Source of the DNA: Enterobacter ludwigii
GTDB taxonomy: Bacteria; Pseudomonadota; Gammaproteobacteria; Enterobacterales; Enterobacteriaceae
Direction of reading: 5' to 3'
NCBI RefSeq assembly: GCF_001750725.1
Contig: NZ_CP017279.1
Location: 1,240,001 to 1,304,000 of the forward strand
Length of the DNA: 64,000 nucleotides
The position numbers and the translations under genes were made by a program. The notes beneath the pieces were generated by a model that was given only the letters and a program-made list of their open reading frames with translations, was not told where the DNA came from and ran no database searches. This document shows positions 1 to 8,697 of this stretch, one piece after another. Within the stretch, counting starts at the first letter, position 1, and the number at the start of each line of letters is the position of its first letter.

Positions 1-497
1 TGGCCGGTAAAGATAACGTGCAGGGCATCCATAAAGCCGGGTACCGTCGCGGCAATGTCATGCGGCGGCAACCAGCTGGTCATCTGAACCGGGAAGGAGA
101 TCAGCAGTACGACGTAGCCAATCATCGCCGGGTTGAACGGGTTATGGCCCAGCCCACCATAAAGCTGTTTGGCAATAATGACTGCAAACACCGTACCGAG
201 CACCACCATCCACCACGGGGCAAACGGCGGAATACTGATTGCCAGCAACAGGCCAGTCAGCAGTGCTGAGTTATCGGCAAGGATGCGGGAAACCGCCAGC
301 TTACGCAGTTTAAGCACCAGGGCTTCTGCCCCTAAGGCACTGGCACAGCCCAGCACTATCTGGAACAGCGTTCCCCAGCCGAAAAACCAGCACTGTACGG
401 CAATGCCCGGCAGCGCCGCCAGGCACACCAGCATCATGATGCGTGATGTCTGGCGCTGATTATGGGTGTAAGGGGAACTTGCGATTCTGAAAACCAT
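1..497 (-). CDS. rsxD: RsxD, electron transport complex subunit D (partial, C-terminus off the left edge)
   Basis: Integral membrane subunit of the Rsx/Rnf complex, which moves electrons across the inner membrane and in E. coli keeps the SoxR iron-sulfur cluster reduced. About 165 N-terminal codons are visible. The protein opens [15 protein letters not shown] and then has hydrophobic segments typical of the NqrB/RnfD family. The FMN-attachment threonine known for the family would lie outside the window. The ATG at 497-495 directly follows the rsxC stop codon (500-498), so the two genes abut and are probably translationally coupled. Partial only because of the window edge. Confidence 0.95.
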   Translation of the reverse strand, partial: MVFRIASSPYTHNQRQTSRIMMLVCLAALPGIAVQCWFFGWGTLFQIVLGCASALGAEALVLKLRKLAVSRILADNSALLTGLLLAISIPPFAPWWMVVLGTVFAVIIAKQLYGGLGHNPFNPAMIGYVVLLISFPVQMTSWLPPHDIAATVPGFMDALHVIFTG

Positions 498-2720
498 TTA
501 ATCCTCGTTAACTGCTTGCTGTGCGGCTTTCTTCGCCTGAACGCGCGCAATGGCGGCGGCGACTGCGGCTTTACGTGGGTCGTCGTTTGCGGCCGGTTGC
601 TGTTCTTCCTGCTGTGCTGCTTTGCGGGCCTTGGCGCGGGCAATGGCGGCTTCAACAGCCGCCTTACGCGGGTCGACAGGTGCTTCAGGTTCAGCGGCTT
701 CAGGCTGCGCCGCCGCTTTACGCGCTTTGGCACGGGCAATGGCGGCTTCGACAGCCGCTTTACGCGGGTCGACGGGGGCTTCAGGCGTAGCGGTTTCAGT
801 CTGCGCCGCTGCTTTGCGCGCTTTAGCGCGCGCGATCGCCGCTTCAACAGCCGCTTTACGGGGATCTACGGCCTCCGCTTCTTGTTCAACTACCACGTTT
901 TGCTCGCCGGCCTTACGGGCTTTGGCGCGCGCGATCGCCGCTTCAACAGCCGCTTTACGGGGATCTACGGCCTCCGCGTCTTGTTCAACTACCACGTTTT
1001 GCTCACCGGCCTTACGCGCTTTGGCGCGGGCAATGGCGGCTTCAACGGCGGCTTTACGCGGATCGATCTCAGCGTCAGAGGAGGCTGTCTGTGCTTTTTC
1101 TGCCTGACGGGCGCGCGCAGCCGCTTTACGCGCTTCGCGGGCGGCAATCGCTTCGCTGTTATCCGGTTTTTCACCTGCCGGGATCACCACGGTCTGGGCT
1201 GCCGTCGCTTTTTTCTCCCGCACGCGTGCCAGTGCGGCATTAATCGCATCCTGGTCTTTTTCGCCGGGCTGAACTGCGGCCTGTTTGTGACGCGCCTGAC
1301 GGGCCAGTTTTTCACGCTCCAGACGCGCCTGACGCGCTTCAAAACGTGCTTTCGCTTCGGCTGCGCGTTTCTCTTCCATGGAGATGGCATAAATCTCGGC
1401 CTTCTCCTGGCGGAAGTACTGCACCAGAGGAATGTTACTTGGGCAGACCCAGGCGCAGGCGCCGCATTCGATGCAGTCGGCCAGGTTATGGGCCTGCGCT
1501 TTATCGTGCAGCTGACCTTTGCTGTACCAGTACAACTGTTGCGGAAGTAAATCCGCCGGACAGGCATCGGCACAGGCGCTGCAGCGGATACAGCCTTTCT
1601 CCTCCTGCTCTTCACCCATTTCAGTCGGGGAGGGGGCAAGCAGGCAGTTTGTGATTTTTACTACCGGGACATCGAGCCACGGCAGGGTAAAGCCCATCAG
1701 CGGGCCACCCATGATCACCATCTGGTCGCTGCCCGGGCAAAAATCAGCCTGTTCCAGCAGATGACGAACCGGCGTACCCAGACGCGCCCAGACGTTGCCC
1801 GGACGTGCGACAGATTCACCGGTCAGCGTAACCACGCGCTCGGTCAGCGGTTCACCGTCCACCACCGCACGTTTCACGGCGTAGGCTGTCCCGACGTTTT
1901 GCATCAGCACCCCGATGTCCGAAGAGCGTCCGCCATGCGGAACCTGCTTGCCGGTCAGAATTTGCGTCAGCTGTTTGGCGCCGCCAGAGGGGTACTTGGT
2001 TGGGATAACGCGCAGGCCGATATCGTGGCTGCCGTTGAGGACGGCGCGCAGCATCGAAATAGCCTGTGGCTTGTTATCTTCAATGCCAATCAGCACTTCG
2101 CGCGGCTGCAGAATATGGGCAAGAATGCGGATCCCTTCCACGACCTGCGCGGCGCAGTCCTGCATCAGACGATCGTCGGCGGTGATGTAGGGTTCACATT
2201 CCGCTGCATTGATGATCAGAGTCTGAATTTTATCGCCGCCGCCGTGCAGTTTGACGCCGGTAGGGAACCCTGCGCCGCCCAGGCCGGCAACGCCGAATTG
2301 ATGAATACGCTCGATAAGCGCTTCGCGGCTCCGGTTGCGGTAGTCGCTCCAGCCGTCACGTTCTATCCAGCGGTCTTCTCCGTCGGCTTCAATAATGACG
2401 CTCAGCTCGGAGAGCGCAGAGGGGTGTGCAACGGTATGGGGGGCGATCGCCATCACTGTACCGGAGGTCGGAGCGTGGACCGGCAGCATACGTCCGCGAC
2501 CGAACGTTAACGGCTGGCCGCGAAGGACGGTATCGCCTTCTTTCACGCACAGTTCACCCTCAGCACCGATATGCTGTTTCAGCGGCATGACGTAACGGGA
2601 CGCCAGCGGAATTTGGCGCAGCGGCGTGCCGTTGGACTGGGTTTTCATTTCAGGTGGATGGATACCACCGTCAAAGTCCCAAATCTTCTCTTTTCTGAAA
2701 GCAGAAAATAACTTAAGCAT
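498..2720 (-). CDS. rsxC: RsxC, electron transport complex subunit C with an expanded C-terminal repeat array
   Basis: Peripheral subunit of the Rsx complex, predicted to bind NADH/FMN and two 4Fe-4S clusters. The start [10 protein letters not shown] at 2720 is chosen because it matches the E. coli start and overlaps rsxB by only 8 bp; a longer upstream reading lies inside rsxB. About 740 residues. The N-terminal two thirds hold the soluble NuoF-like core (glycine-rich [13 protein letters not shown]) and ferredoxin motifs [12 protein letters not shown] and [12 protein letters not shown]. The rest is an Ala/Lys/Arg-rich tail with five exact copies of [19 protein letters not shown] and a sixth degenerate copy, separated by short Glu/Pro-rich linkers. 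The tail is encoded at about 500-1075. Tail length is known to vary between strains, and its function is not established. Confidence 0.96.
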   Translation of the reverse strand: MLKLFSAFRKEKIWDFDGGIHPPEMKTQSNGTPLRQIPLASRYVMPLKQHIGAEGELCVKEGDTVLRGQPLTFGRGRMLPVHAPTSGTVMAIAPHTVAHPSALSELSVIIEADGEDRWIERDGWSDYRNRSREALIERIHQFGVAGLGGAGFPTGVKLHGGGDKIQTLIINAAECEPYITADDRLMQDCAAQVVEGIRILAHILQPREVLIGIEDNKPQAISMLRAVLNGSHDIGLRVIPTKYPSGGAKQLTQILTGKQVPHGGRSSDIGVLMQNVGTAYAVKRAVVDGEPLTERVVTLTGESVARPGNVWARLGTPVRHLLEQADFCPGSDQMVIMGGPLMGFTLPWLDVPVVKITNCLLAPSPTEMGEEQEEKGCIRCSACADACPADLLPQQLYWYSKGQLHDKAQAHNLADCIECGACAWVCPSNIPLVQYFRQEKAEIYAISMEEKRAAEAKARFEARQARLEREKLARQARHKQAAVQPGEKDQDAINAALARVREKKATAAQTVVIPAGEKPDNSEAIAAREARKAAARARQAEKAQTASSDAEIDPRKAAVEAAIARAKARKAGEQNVVVEQDAEAVDPRKAAVEAAIARAKARKAGEQNVVVEQEAEAVDPRKAAVEAAIARAKARKAAAQTETATPEAPVDPRKAAVEAAIARAKARKAAAQPEAAEPEAPVDPRKAAVEAAIARAKARKAAQQEEQQPAANDDPRKAAVAAAIARVQAKKAAQQAVNED

Positions 2721-3291
2721 GTTGTTCCACAGGAATGATGCGAACCGGAATGGTTTGAAGATCCCACTTCCAGCTTTCGGTAGTCGGTTCAACCGGGCGC
2801 AACGCGATACATTGCGTCGGGCAGGGCGCCACGCAGAGGTTACAGCCGGTGCACAGATCCGCCACGACGGTGTGCATGGCGCGCGTTGCGCCAACGATGG
2901 CGTCGACAGGGCATGCCTGAATGCATTTTGTGCAGCCGATGCAGTTCGCTTCGTCAATCACGGCGAGGGCGCGAACCGGCTCCTGCACATCTTCATCGCC
3001 GTCAACAGGTTGCGGGTCAACGTTAAGCAGGGCGGCTATTTTCAGCATTACCGCTTCACCGCCGGGTGCGCAGCGGTTAATTTTTTCACCCTGCACGCCT
3101 ACCGCTTCGGCATAGGGGCGGCAGCCAGGATAGCCACACTGCCCGCACTGGCTTTGCGGCAGAAGCTCATCGATTTTTTCTACAACAGGATCGTCCTCTA
3201 CCGCGAAACGGCGGGAGGCGTAACCCAGAATAAGGCCAAACACCAACCCCAGCACGCTGATAGAGGCGATGGCTATCCAGACAGTACTCAT
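2713..3291 (-). CDS. rsxB: RsxB, electron transport complex ferredoxin subunit B
   Basis: Iron-sulfur subunit of the Rsx complex, 192 residues, the usual length. An N-terminal membrane anchor (about residues 4-24) precedes a Cys-rich Fe-S domain (C49, C52, C57, C74) and two ferredoxin motifs, C117-C120-C123-C127 and C147-C150-C153-C157, which fits three 4Fe-4S clusters. It overlaps the rsxA stop by one base (TAATG) and the rsxC start by 8 bp, so translation in the operon is probably coupled. It passes electrons between RsxC and the membrane subunits. Confidence 0.97.
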   Translation of the reverse strand: MSTVWIAIASISVLGLVFGLILGYASRRFAVEDDPVVEKIDELLPQSQCGQCGYPGCRPYAEAVGVQGEKINRCAPGGEAVMLKIAALLNVDPQPVDGDEDVQEPVRALAVIDEANCIGCTKCIQACPVDAIVGATRAMHTVVADLCTGCNLCVAPCPTQCIALRPVEPTTESWKWDLQTIPVRIIPVEQHA

Positions 3292-3872
3292 TACAACTTC
3301 ACCAGACCACTAAAGCCCATAAAGGCCAGAGACATTAAACCTGCTGTCACCAGGGCGATCGCGTTACCGCGGAATGGCGCAGGGATATCCGCTGCTGCCA
3401 GACGCTCGCGAATCGAGGCGAACAGCACCATCACCAGAGAGAAACCGACGGCGGCAGAAAAACCGTACAGCGCCGATTGCATGAAATTATGCCCAAGGTT
3501 GATGTTCAGCAGCGCCACGCCAAGTACTGCACAGTTGGTGGTAATCAGCGGCAGGAAGATACCCAGCAGGCGATAGAGAGCCGGGCTGGTTTTACGCACC
3601 ACCATTTCTGTGAATTGCACTACCACCGCGATGACCAGAATAAAGGACAGCGTACGCAGATAGATTAAATCCAGCGGGATGAGGATCCAGTTATCAATCA
3701 ACCACGCGCAGATAGACGCCATCGTCATCACGAAGGTGGTGGCCAGCCCCATGCCCATCGCAGTTTCCAGCTTTTTGGAAACCCCCATAAATGGACACAG
3801 GCCAAGGAACTTCACCAGGACGAAGTTGTTAACCAGCACAGTGCCGACAAAGAGCAGTAAGTAATCGGTCAT
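3291..3872 (-). CDS. rsxA: RsxA, electron transport complex membrane subunit A
   Basis: First gene of the rsx operon in this window. The 193-residue integral membrane protein of the NqrD/RnfA family has about six hydrophobic segments and the motif [20 protein letters not shown] near the N-terminus. With RsxE it forms the membrane core of the pump. The family is known to place a 2Fe-2S cluster between the two subunits through conserved cysteines; C26 and C113 are present here. The stop overlaps the rsxB start. ydgK lies 76 bp upstream on the same strand, as in E. coli. Confidence 0.97.
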   Translation of the reverse strand: MTDYLLLFVGTVLVNNFVLVKFLGLCPFMGVSKKLETAMGMGLATTFVMTMASICAWLIDNWILIPLDLIYLRTLSFILVIAVVVQFTEMVVRKTSPALYRLLGIFLPLITTNCAVLGVALLNINLGHNFMQSALYGFSAAVGFSLVMVLFASIRERLAAADIPAPFRGNAIALVTAGLMSLAFMGFSGLVKL

Positions 3873-3948
3873 TATTTAGCCTGAAATAAAAAAGCCGCCT
3901 ATTATCGGACAAACCACCGCAGGCGACAACAGGTTATCTGTAAGGTTA

Positions 3949-4389
3949 TTACGGGTTCACAAAGGTGTTCTTCACCCGCGTCGAACGCTTGAAATAGGGC
4001 ACCAGCAGCGCCGCCGCCAGTAACGGGAAAAGCAGCTGGCGAACGGCCAGGGCATCAGAAACTGGCGAAAAAGCAAAGGCTTTCACCGCCAGCAGGACCG
4101 AAATCAGCAGCCAGATAATGTAGTGTTTAGGGACACCCTTACGGCGCTTAAAGAAGGCAATGGTCAGCCATAGCGTGTAGTACCACATCCCGATTGCAAA
4201 AACGAACGACACAAACCACATCGTAATATTAAGCACACTTTGCGACATCAGGGTCTGGATTGCATGAGGTGTAATCAGAGCGGTGGTATAAAGCAGCAGC
4301 GCAAGTGATGCGCTTAATAAGGCAACCAGCAGCCATGCCAGTGGGGCGATTAACCAGCCTCCAATTCGTTCTCCAGGCGTTGCGGTCAT
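3949..4389 (-). CDS. ydgK: YdgK, inner membrane protein of the DUF2569 type
   Basis: Small membrane protein of unknown function, 146 residues from the chosen start. It has four clear hydrophobic segments (about residues 12-36, 50-78, 93-110 and 115-130) and ends in a basic tail. An ATG four codons upstream (4401) is also open, but GGGAGAG lies just before the ATG at 4389, so that start is preferred. It stands between cnu and rsxA, the same order as in E. coli, and could be co-transcribed with rsxABCDGE. Nothing in the sequence assigns a reaction. Confidence 0.88.
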   Translation of the reverse strand: MTATPGERIGGWLIAPLAWLLVALLSASLALLLYTTALITPHAIQTLMSQSVLNITMWFVSFVFAIGMWYYTLWLTIAFFKRRKGVPKHYIIWLLISVLLAVKAFAFSPVSDALAVRQLLFPLLAAALLVPYFKRSTRVKNTFVNP

Positions 4390-4475
4390 GAACTCTCCCA
4401 TAATCTGCGCGAAATGTTGTACAGCCAGTTTGCAGGGCGGAGAGTATATAACATTTCGCGCGGATGGCTACTTTC

Positions 4476-4691
4476 TTATAAAACGTAGCGCCATACAGAC
4501 TTAGGCACTTCACCGACGTTGAACAAACGGCCACCGGAGACCAGCTCCGCACGGCGGTGGTCAGCGGCGCGATACATATTGATGATTTCCTGATTATCCG
4601 ACAGCGTGTAGTTCAGATGGTCAAACAGTTTTTCCAGGCTCTCAAGCGAATTGATCTTGCGAAATTTTAATAAATAGTCCTGAACTGTCAT
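4476..4691 (-). CDS. cnu: Cnu (YdgT), Hha/YmoA-family nucleoid-associated protein
   Basis: 71-residue protein of the Hha family that binds H-NS or StpA and helps silence AT-rich, often horizontally acquired, genes. The E. coli protein was found through binding at oriC. The family signature is intact ([19 protein letters not shown] near the N-terminus), as is the acidic patch containing [23 protein letters not shown]. The length matches E. coli Cnu. It lies between blr and ydgK as in E. coli. The upstream region is AT-rich. Confidence 0.96.
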   Translation of the reverse strand: MTVQDYLLKFRKINSLESLEKLFDHLNYTLSDNQEIINMYRAADHRRAELVSGGRLFNVGEVPKSVWRYVL

Positions 4692-4923
4692 ATTAATAAG
4701 TTTCCATATAAAAGTGAGTAATACCAGTTAAGGTAATTCGTCCGAATAATAAACGGATTAATAAAGACGTAAACAGCCCACTCAGATAACGCGACTAAAT
4801 TAGGAGTTTTCTTTGCTGAAAGTACAGGCATCAGACGATGCCTGGAAGAGAAGGTTAACCGTGTTCACCAGGGCTGGCAATAAGTAACTGACATATTATG
4901 TCACTCTTTATTGCGGTAACCGG

Positions 4924-5061
4924 TTACTTAGGTTGGGCGACGGTGACAGGCTCCGGCGGCTGGTAGTTATCGATATGGCTGGCAACGCCAAGCAAAATGA
5001 CCGATACCCCAAGGACAATCCATCCCGCTAATTCAATGATTCGATTAATAATTGACGTCAT
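4924..5061 (-). CDS. blr: Blr, small inner membrane protein linked to beta-lactam resistance (45 aa)
   Basis: Found by reading the intergenic stretch codon by codon on the minus strand. A 45-residue frame starts MTSIINRIIELAGWIV, has one hydrophobic helix (about residues 9-26), then SHIDNYQPPE and a short polar tail. E. coli Blr is a 41-residue one-helix protein with the same core and the same position next to cnu; there it has been linked to cell-division proteins and intrinsic beta-lactam tolerance. No strong ribosome-binding site is visible. No other in-frame ATG or GTG gives a closer match to the E. coli N-terminus. Confidence 0.85.
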   Translation of the reverse strand: MTSIINRIIELAGWIVLGVSVILLGVASHIDNYQPPEPVTVAQPK

Positions 5062-5292
5062 GACTGGTACGTGTAATTTATCCATAAATACAGGTTGCAA
5101 ATGTTACAGCGCCGTTTCCCCCGCGGCAAGTGCTTTGGGAACGGTTCCCCTAAACAAAATCAGAACGTTAAATCTATGTAACAAAAACAACCGGCATAGC
5201 CTGCTATTTTACGTCATATGGCACATGATTAATCTGTAAGAACGTCAGAGTAGCCAGTGTGAAATAAGATAGTCATAAAAGAGGGCAACATT

Positions 5293-6333
5293 ATGAGTGA
5301 TAGCATCCGCGTCGGGCTTATTGGTTACGGTTACGCGAGCAAGACTTTTCATGCGCCTCTGATTGCCGGGACGCCGGGCATGGCGCTGGCGGCAGTTTCC
5401 AGTAGCGATGCCACGAAAGTGCATGCCGACTGGCCCTCCGTGCCGGTTGTTTCTGAACCTAAGCATCTTTTTAACGACCCTAATATTGATCTGATCGTCA
5501 TTCCCACCCCCAATGACACGCATTTTCCGCTGGCAAAGGCTGCACTGGAAGCCGGTAAGCACGTTATTGTCGATAAACCCTTCACGGTGACGTTGTCACA
5601 GGCACGCGAACTGGATGCGCTGGCAAAAAGTTTTGGCAGAGTGCTTTCGGTATTTCATAACCGCCGCTGGGACAGTGATTTCCTGACGGTAAAAGCGCTC
5701 CTTAATGAAGGCACGCTGGGCGAAATCCTCTTTTTTGAATCGCACTTTGACCGGTTCCGCCCTCAGGTCCGAAACCGCTGGCGTGAGCAAGCCGGGCCGG
5801 GCAGCGGCATCTGGTACGATTTAGCGCCGCATCTTCTCGATCAGGCCGTAAATTTGTTTGGCCTGCCGGTCAGCATGACGGTCGATCTGGCCCAGCTCAG
5901 ACCCGGAGCGCAAACCACCGATTACTTTCATGCCGTCTTGAGTTACCCGCAGCGGCGTATTGTACTGCACGGGACAATGGTGGCAGCCGCCGAATCAGCG
6001 CGTTATATCCTCCACGGTACCCGCGGGAGCTTTGTGAAGTTTGGTCTCGATCCTCAGGAAGAACGCCTGAAAAACGGCGAGCGTTTGCCGCAGGAAGACT
6101 GGGGCTATGACATGCGGGACGGGGTTGTGACGCGGGTGGAAGGCGAGGAGAGGGTTGAAGAAACGTTACTGACGATCCCGGGTAACTATCCGGCGTATTA
6201 TGCCGCTATCCGTGATGCGCTAAACGGGACGGGGGATAACCCGGTTCCGGCCAGCCAGGCGATTCAGATTATGGAATTGATTGAACTGGGGATTGAATCA
6301 GCCAAACACCGCGCAACGCTCTGTCTGGCGTGA
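5293..6333 (+). CDS. ydgJ: YdgJ, Gfo/Idh/MocA-family NAD(P)-dependent oxidoreductase
   Basis: 346-residue cytoplasmic dehydrogenase-like protein. The N-terminal Rossmann fold carries GYGYASKTFHAPL, followed by VIPTPNDTHFPLAKAALEAGKHVIVDKPF, the family's EKP-like cofactor/catalytic motif, here with DKP. The C-terminal half is the GFO/IDH/MocA substrate domain. The substrate of the E. coli protein is not established. The start follows GAGGGCAAC. It is transcribed alone and converges on add, with a REP-like hairpin in between. Confidence 0.93.
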   Translation: MSDSIRVGLIGYGYASKTFHAPLIAGTPGMALAAVSSSDATKVHADWPSVPVVSEPKHLFNDPNIDLIVIPTPNDTHFPLAKAALEAGKHVIVDKPFTVTLSQARELDALAKSFGRVLSVFHNRRWDSDFLTVKALLNEGTLGEILFFESHFDRFRPQVRNRWREQAGPGSGIWYDLAPHLLDQAVNLFGLPVSMTVDLAQLRPGAQTTDYFHAVLSYPQRRIVLHGTMVAAAESARYILHGTRGSFVKFGLDPQEERLKNGERLPQEDWGYDMRDGVVTRVEGEERVEETLLTIPGNYPAYYAAIRDALNGTGDNPVPASQAIQIMELIELGIESAKHRATLCLA

Positions 6334-6343
6334 TTCTGGCAAA

Positions 6344-6371
6344 GCCGGGTAAGGCTAAGCGCCCACCCGGC
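6344..6371. repeat. REP-like palindrome between ydgJ and add
   Basis: GCCGGGT and ACCCGGC are separated by a short loop, the usual ends of enterobacterial repetitive extragenic palindromes. It lies in the 45 bp between convergent ydgJ and add, where such elements protect or end transcripts. There is no T-run, so it is not a classical terminator. Confidence 0.6.
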
Positions 6372-6378
6372 AACGGGC

Positions 6379-7380
6379 TTAGCCGCGGGCGACTTTATCC
6401 CTCAGCGCCTGTTTCTCTGCTGGCGTCAGGAAGGCGATGTCCAGGCCGTTAATCTGCACCTGGCGGATCTGATCCTGACTCAGGCCAGCCTGCGGTGCGG
6501 CGACGGTGTACTCATGAATAATATCCACGCCCTGTACCGCCGGATCGTCCGTATTCAGTGAGGCCAGAACACCGTGCTCCAGGAAGGTTTTCAGCGGGTG
6601 ATGCGCCAGTGATGCCACTGTGCTGGTCTGAATATTGGACGTCAGACACGATTCAATACCAATACGCTGCTCGGCAAGGAAATCCATCAGGGCGCGATCT
6701 TCAACGGCTTTGACACCATGACCGATACGCTCTGCACCCAGCTCTCGGATGGCCTGCCAGATGCTTTCAGGGCCTGCCGCTTCACCGGCATGCACGGTAA
6801 TGTGCCAGCCGGCGTCACGCGCGCGGTTGAAATGAGAAAGGAACAAACTGCCCGGGAAGCCGAGTTCATCACCCGCCAGGTCAACGGCAGCGATCGCATC
6901 ACGATGCGCCAGTAACCCTTCCAGCTCCCGCAGACAGGCCGCTTCACCGAAGGTGCGGCTCATAATGCCAATCAGGCGAGCCTGAACGTCGAAGGTTTTA
7001 CACCCTTCGCGCACGCCGTCAATTACCGCTTCAACCACGCCTGCAACGGGCAGGTTGTGGGTCATCGCCATATAGCCTGGCGAAAAGCGCAGTTCAACGT
7101 AGTGCAGGCCATTACGGGCGGCATCTTCAATATTTTCGAAAGCAACACGGCGGCAGGCATCCAGCGAGGCCAGCATCTTCACGCCCCAGTCGAGTTTGCT
7201 CAGGAAACTGACCAGATCCGGTTCATTTGAGGTGACCTGAACGTGGGGGATTAGGGTCTCAATCGTTTGAGCAGGGAGCGTGAGATTGTACTGGCGGCCA
7301 AGATCGAGGATGGTTTGGGCACGAATGTTACCGTCAAGATGGCGGTGAATATCAGTTAGTGGCAGGCGTGTATCAATCAT
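6379..7380 (-). CDS. add: Adenosine deaminase
   Basis: Converts adenosine and deoxyadenosine to inosine forms in purine salvage. 333 residues, as in E. coli. Metal and catalytic motifs are complete: HRHLDGN near residue 12, HAGEAAGP in the middle (zinc His and catalytic Glu nearby), IGHGVKA, and LNTDDPAV near the C-terminus. Cytoplasmic. It is next to malY as in E. coli, separated by 96 bp that can hold its own promoter. Confidence 0.97.
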   Translation of the reverse strand: MIDTRLPLTDIHRHLDGNIRAQTILDLGRQYNLTLPAQTIETLIPHVQVTSNEPDLVSFLSKLDWGVKMLASLDACRRVAFENIEDAARNGLHYVELRFSPGYMAMTHNLPVAGVVEAVIDGVREGCKTFDVQARLIGIMSRTFGEAACLRELEGLLAHRDAIAAVDLAGDELGFPGSLFLSHFNRARDAGWHITVHAGEAAGPESIWQAIRELGAERIGHGVKAVEDRALMDFLAEQRIGIESCLTSNIQTSTVASLAHHPLKTFLEHGVLASLNTDDPAVQGVDIIHEYTVAAPQAGLSQDQIRQVQINGLDIAFLTPAEKQALRDKVARG

Positions 7381-7476
7381 GGTCGCACTCTTTTCTGGTT
7401 AAAGTGCGTCATATTATAAAAACAAAACGAGGTAAAAAGCTATTTGCGCAAGGGAATATTCCGTTGCGCAATCTGA

Positions 7477-8649
7477 TTACAGGAGCGTCGTTATGCCGGC
7501 GATCAGCCGCTGAACCCCTTGCTCAAGCTTGCTACGCGGGCATCCCGCGTTCAGACGGACAAAACCGCTACCCTCTTCGCCGTAGGTGTATCCCGGCATG
7601 ATGGCGACCTTTTGCTGCTCAATCAGGACTTTTTGTAGCATTTTATCGTCAAGGTTGAGTGGGCGTAAATCGATCCAGGCCAGATACGTGGCTTCCGGTG
7701 GCTGCCAGTTGAGCGTCGGAAACGCGCGGTGTAATTCGCGTGCAATGTACGCCAGATTTTCCTCCAGATACGCCCTCAACGCATCCAGCCATGGCTCTCC
7801 CTGCTGATAGGCAGCAATGTGGGCCGTCAGCGCCAGTACGGAAGGGGAAGAGAGCCCGTCACGACCTTTTAATGCGCTGAGGTAACCGTTACGGCTCTGT
7901 TCATCGCCAATAAGCCCCCAGGCACCGGTGAGCGCCGGTATGTTAAAACTTTTTGAACCAGAGCTCAGAAGTGCCCATTTGCCGCGTGCCACTTCATTCC
8001 ACGGCGTATGGCGACGGCCTCCCCACACCATGTCCATATGAATTTCATCGCTAATCACCGCCACGTCATAACGGGCGCACAGTTCTGCCATGTGACTCAG
8101 CTCTTCACGGGTCCAGACTTTACCCGTGGGATTTTGCGGGCTGCACAGCAGCAAAATTTTGTTTTCCGGTTTTGCCAGCGCCGCCTCAAGTGCGGCCCTA
8201 TTTCCCTGCCAGCCCGTGGCATGTTTTTCCATCGCCACGCCGACCACCTGGCGGGCATTCCCCTCGATGGCCTTATAGAACGCATCGTAAGCGGGGGTAT
8301 GGACCACCACGCCGTCGCCGGGAGTTGACCAGAGGCGAATCAGTTCGGATACCATATAAATAACGGAAGGCCCGTACACGAGCGAGTCGGTATCAATGTG
8401 GCTGTTAAAGCGCTGCCGGAACCAGTGCGCCACAGCGGCGAGAAACTCTTCATTTTTCCAGCGGCTGTAGCCAAACACCCCGTGATGAATACGCTGGTGC
8501 AGCGCTTCGGTGATGCAGGGCGCGGTCGCGAAATCCATATCGGAGATGGTGAAGGGCAGCAGATCGGCCGCGCCAAAGCGGTCGGCGACATAGTCCCACT
8601 GCGTGCACCAGGTGCCGTGTCGATCCACGACGGTTGAAAAATCGAACAT
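7477..8649 (-). CDS. malY: MalY, PLP-dependent cystathionine beta-lyase and MalT antagonist
   Basis: Class I/II fold PLP enzyme of 390 residues that cleaves C-S bonds in cystathionine and, in E. coli, binds MalT to hold down the maltose regulon. The cofactor lysine lies in SSGSKSFNIPALTGAWG, with the substrate-binding SPQNPTGKVW and the start motif FDFSTVVDRHGTWCTQWD intact. It is second in malXY, 48 bp behind malX. AAGGACTTGAGTC precedes the ATG. A GC hairpin in the gap could lower its expression relative to malX. Confidence 0.97.
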   Translation of the reverse strand: MFDFSTVVDRHGTWCTQWDYVADRFGAADLLPFTISDMDFATAPCITEALHQRIHHGVFGYSRWKNEEFLAAVAHWFRQRFNSHIDTDSLVYGPSVIYMVSELIRLWSTPGDGVVVHTPAYDAFYKAIEGNARQVVGVAMEKHATGWQGNRAALEAALAKPENKILLLCSPQNPTGKVWTREELSHMAELCARYDVAVISDEIHMDMVWGGRRHTPWNEVARGKWALLSSGSKSFNIPALTGAWGLIGDEQSRNGYLSALKGRDGLSSPSVLALTAHIAAYQQGEPWLDALRAYLEENLAYIARELHRAFPTLNWQPPEATYLAWIDLRPLNLDDKMLQKVLIEQQKVAIMPGYTYGEEGSGFVRLNAGCPRSKLEQGVQRLIAGITTLL

Positions 8650-8670
8650 GACTCAAGTCCTTAAAGAAAA

Positions 8671-8691
8671 ACCCCCTCAGCGCGAGGGGGT
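8671..8691 (-). terminator. Hairpin with T-run between malX and malY
   Basis: On the minus strand an 8-bp stem (ACCCCCTC paired with GAGGGGGT, loop of 5) is followed by TTTTTC, the form of an intrinsic terminator. It begins 7 bases after the malX stop and lies inside the operon, so it probably gives partial termination before malY or protects the malX 3' end. Confidence 0.6.
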
Positions 8692-8697
8692 GAGGCA

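Noticed and set aside
462..1550. 362-codon open frame on the plus strand opposite the rsxC tail
   Set aside because: It mirrors the Ala/Lys/Arg repeat array of rsxC, is Arg/Gly/Phe-rich with no family match, and exists because the high-GC repeats exclude stops on the other strand.
4997..5239. 80-codon frame on the plus strand between blr and ydgJ
   Set aside because: It overlaps blr on the opposite strand, lacks a ribosome-binding site and shows no recognisable protein.
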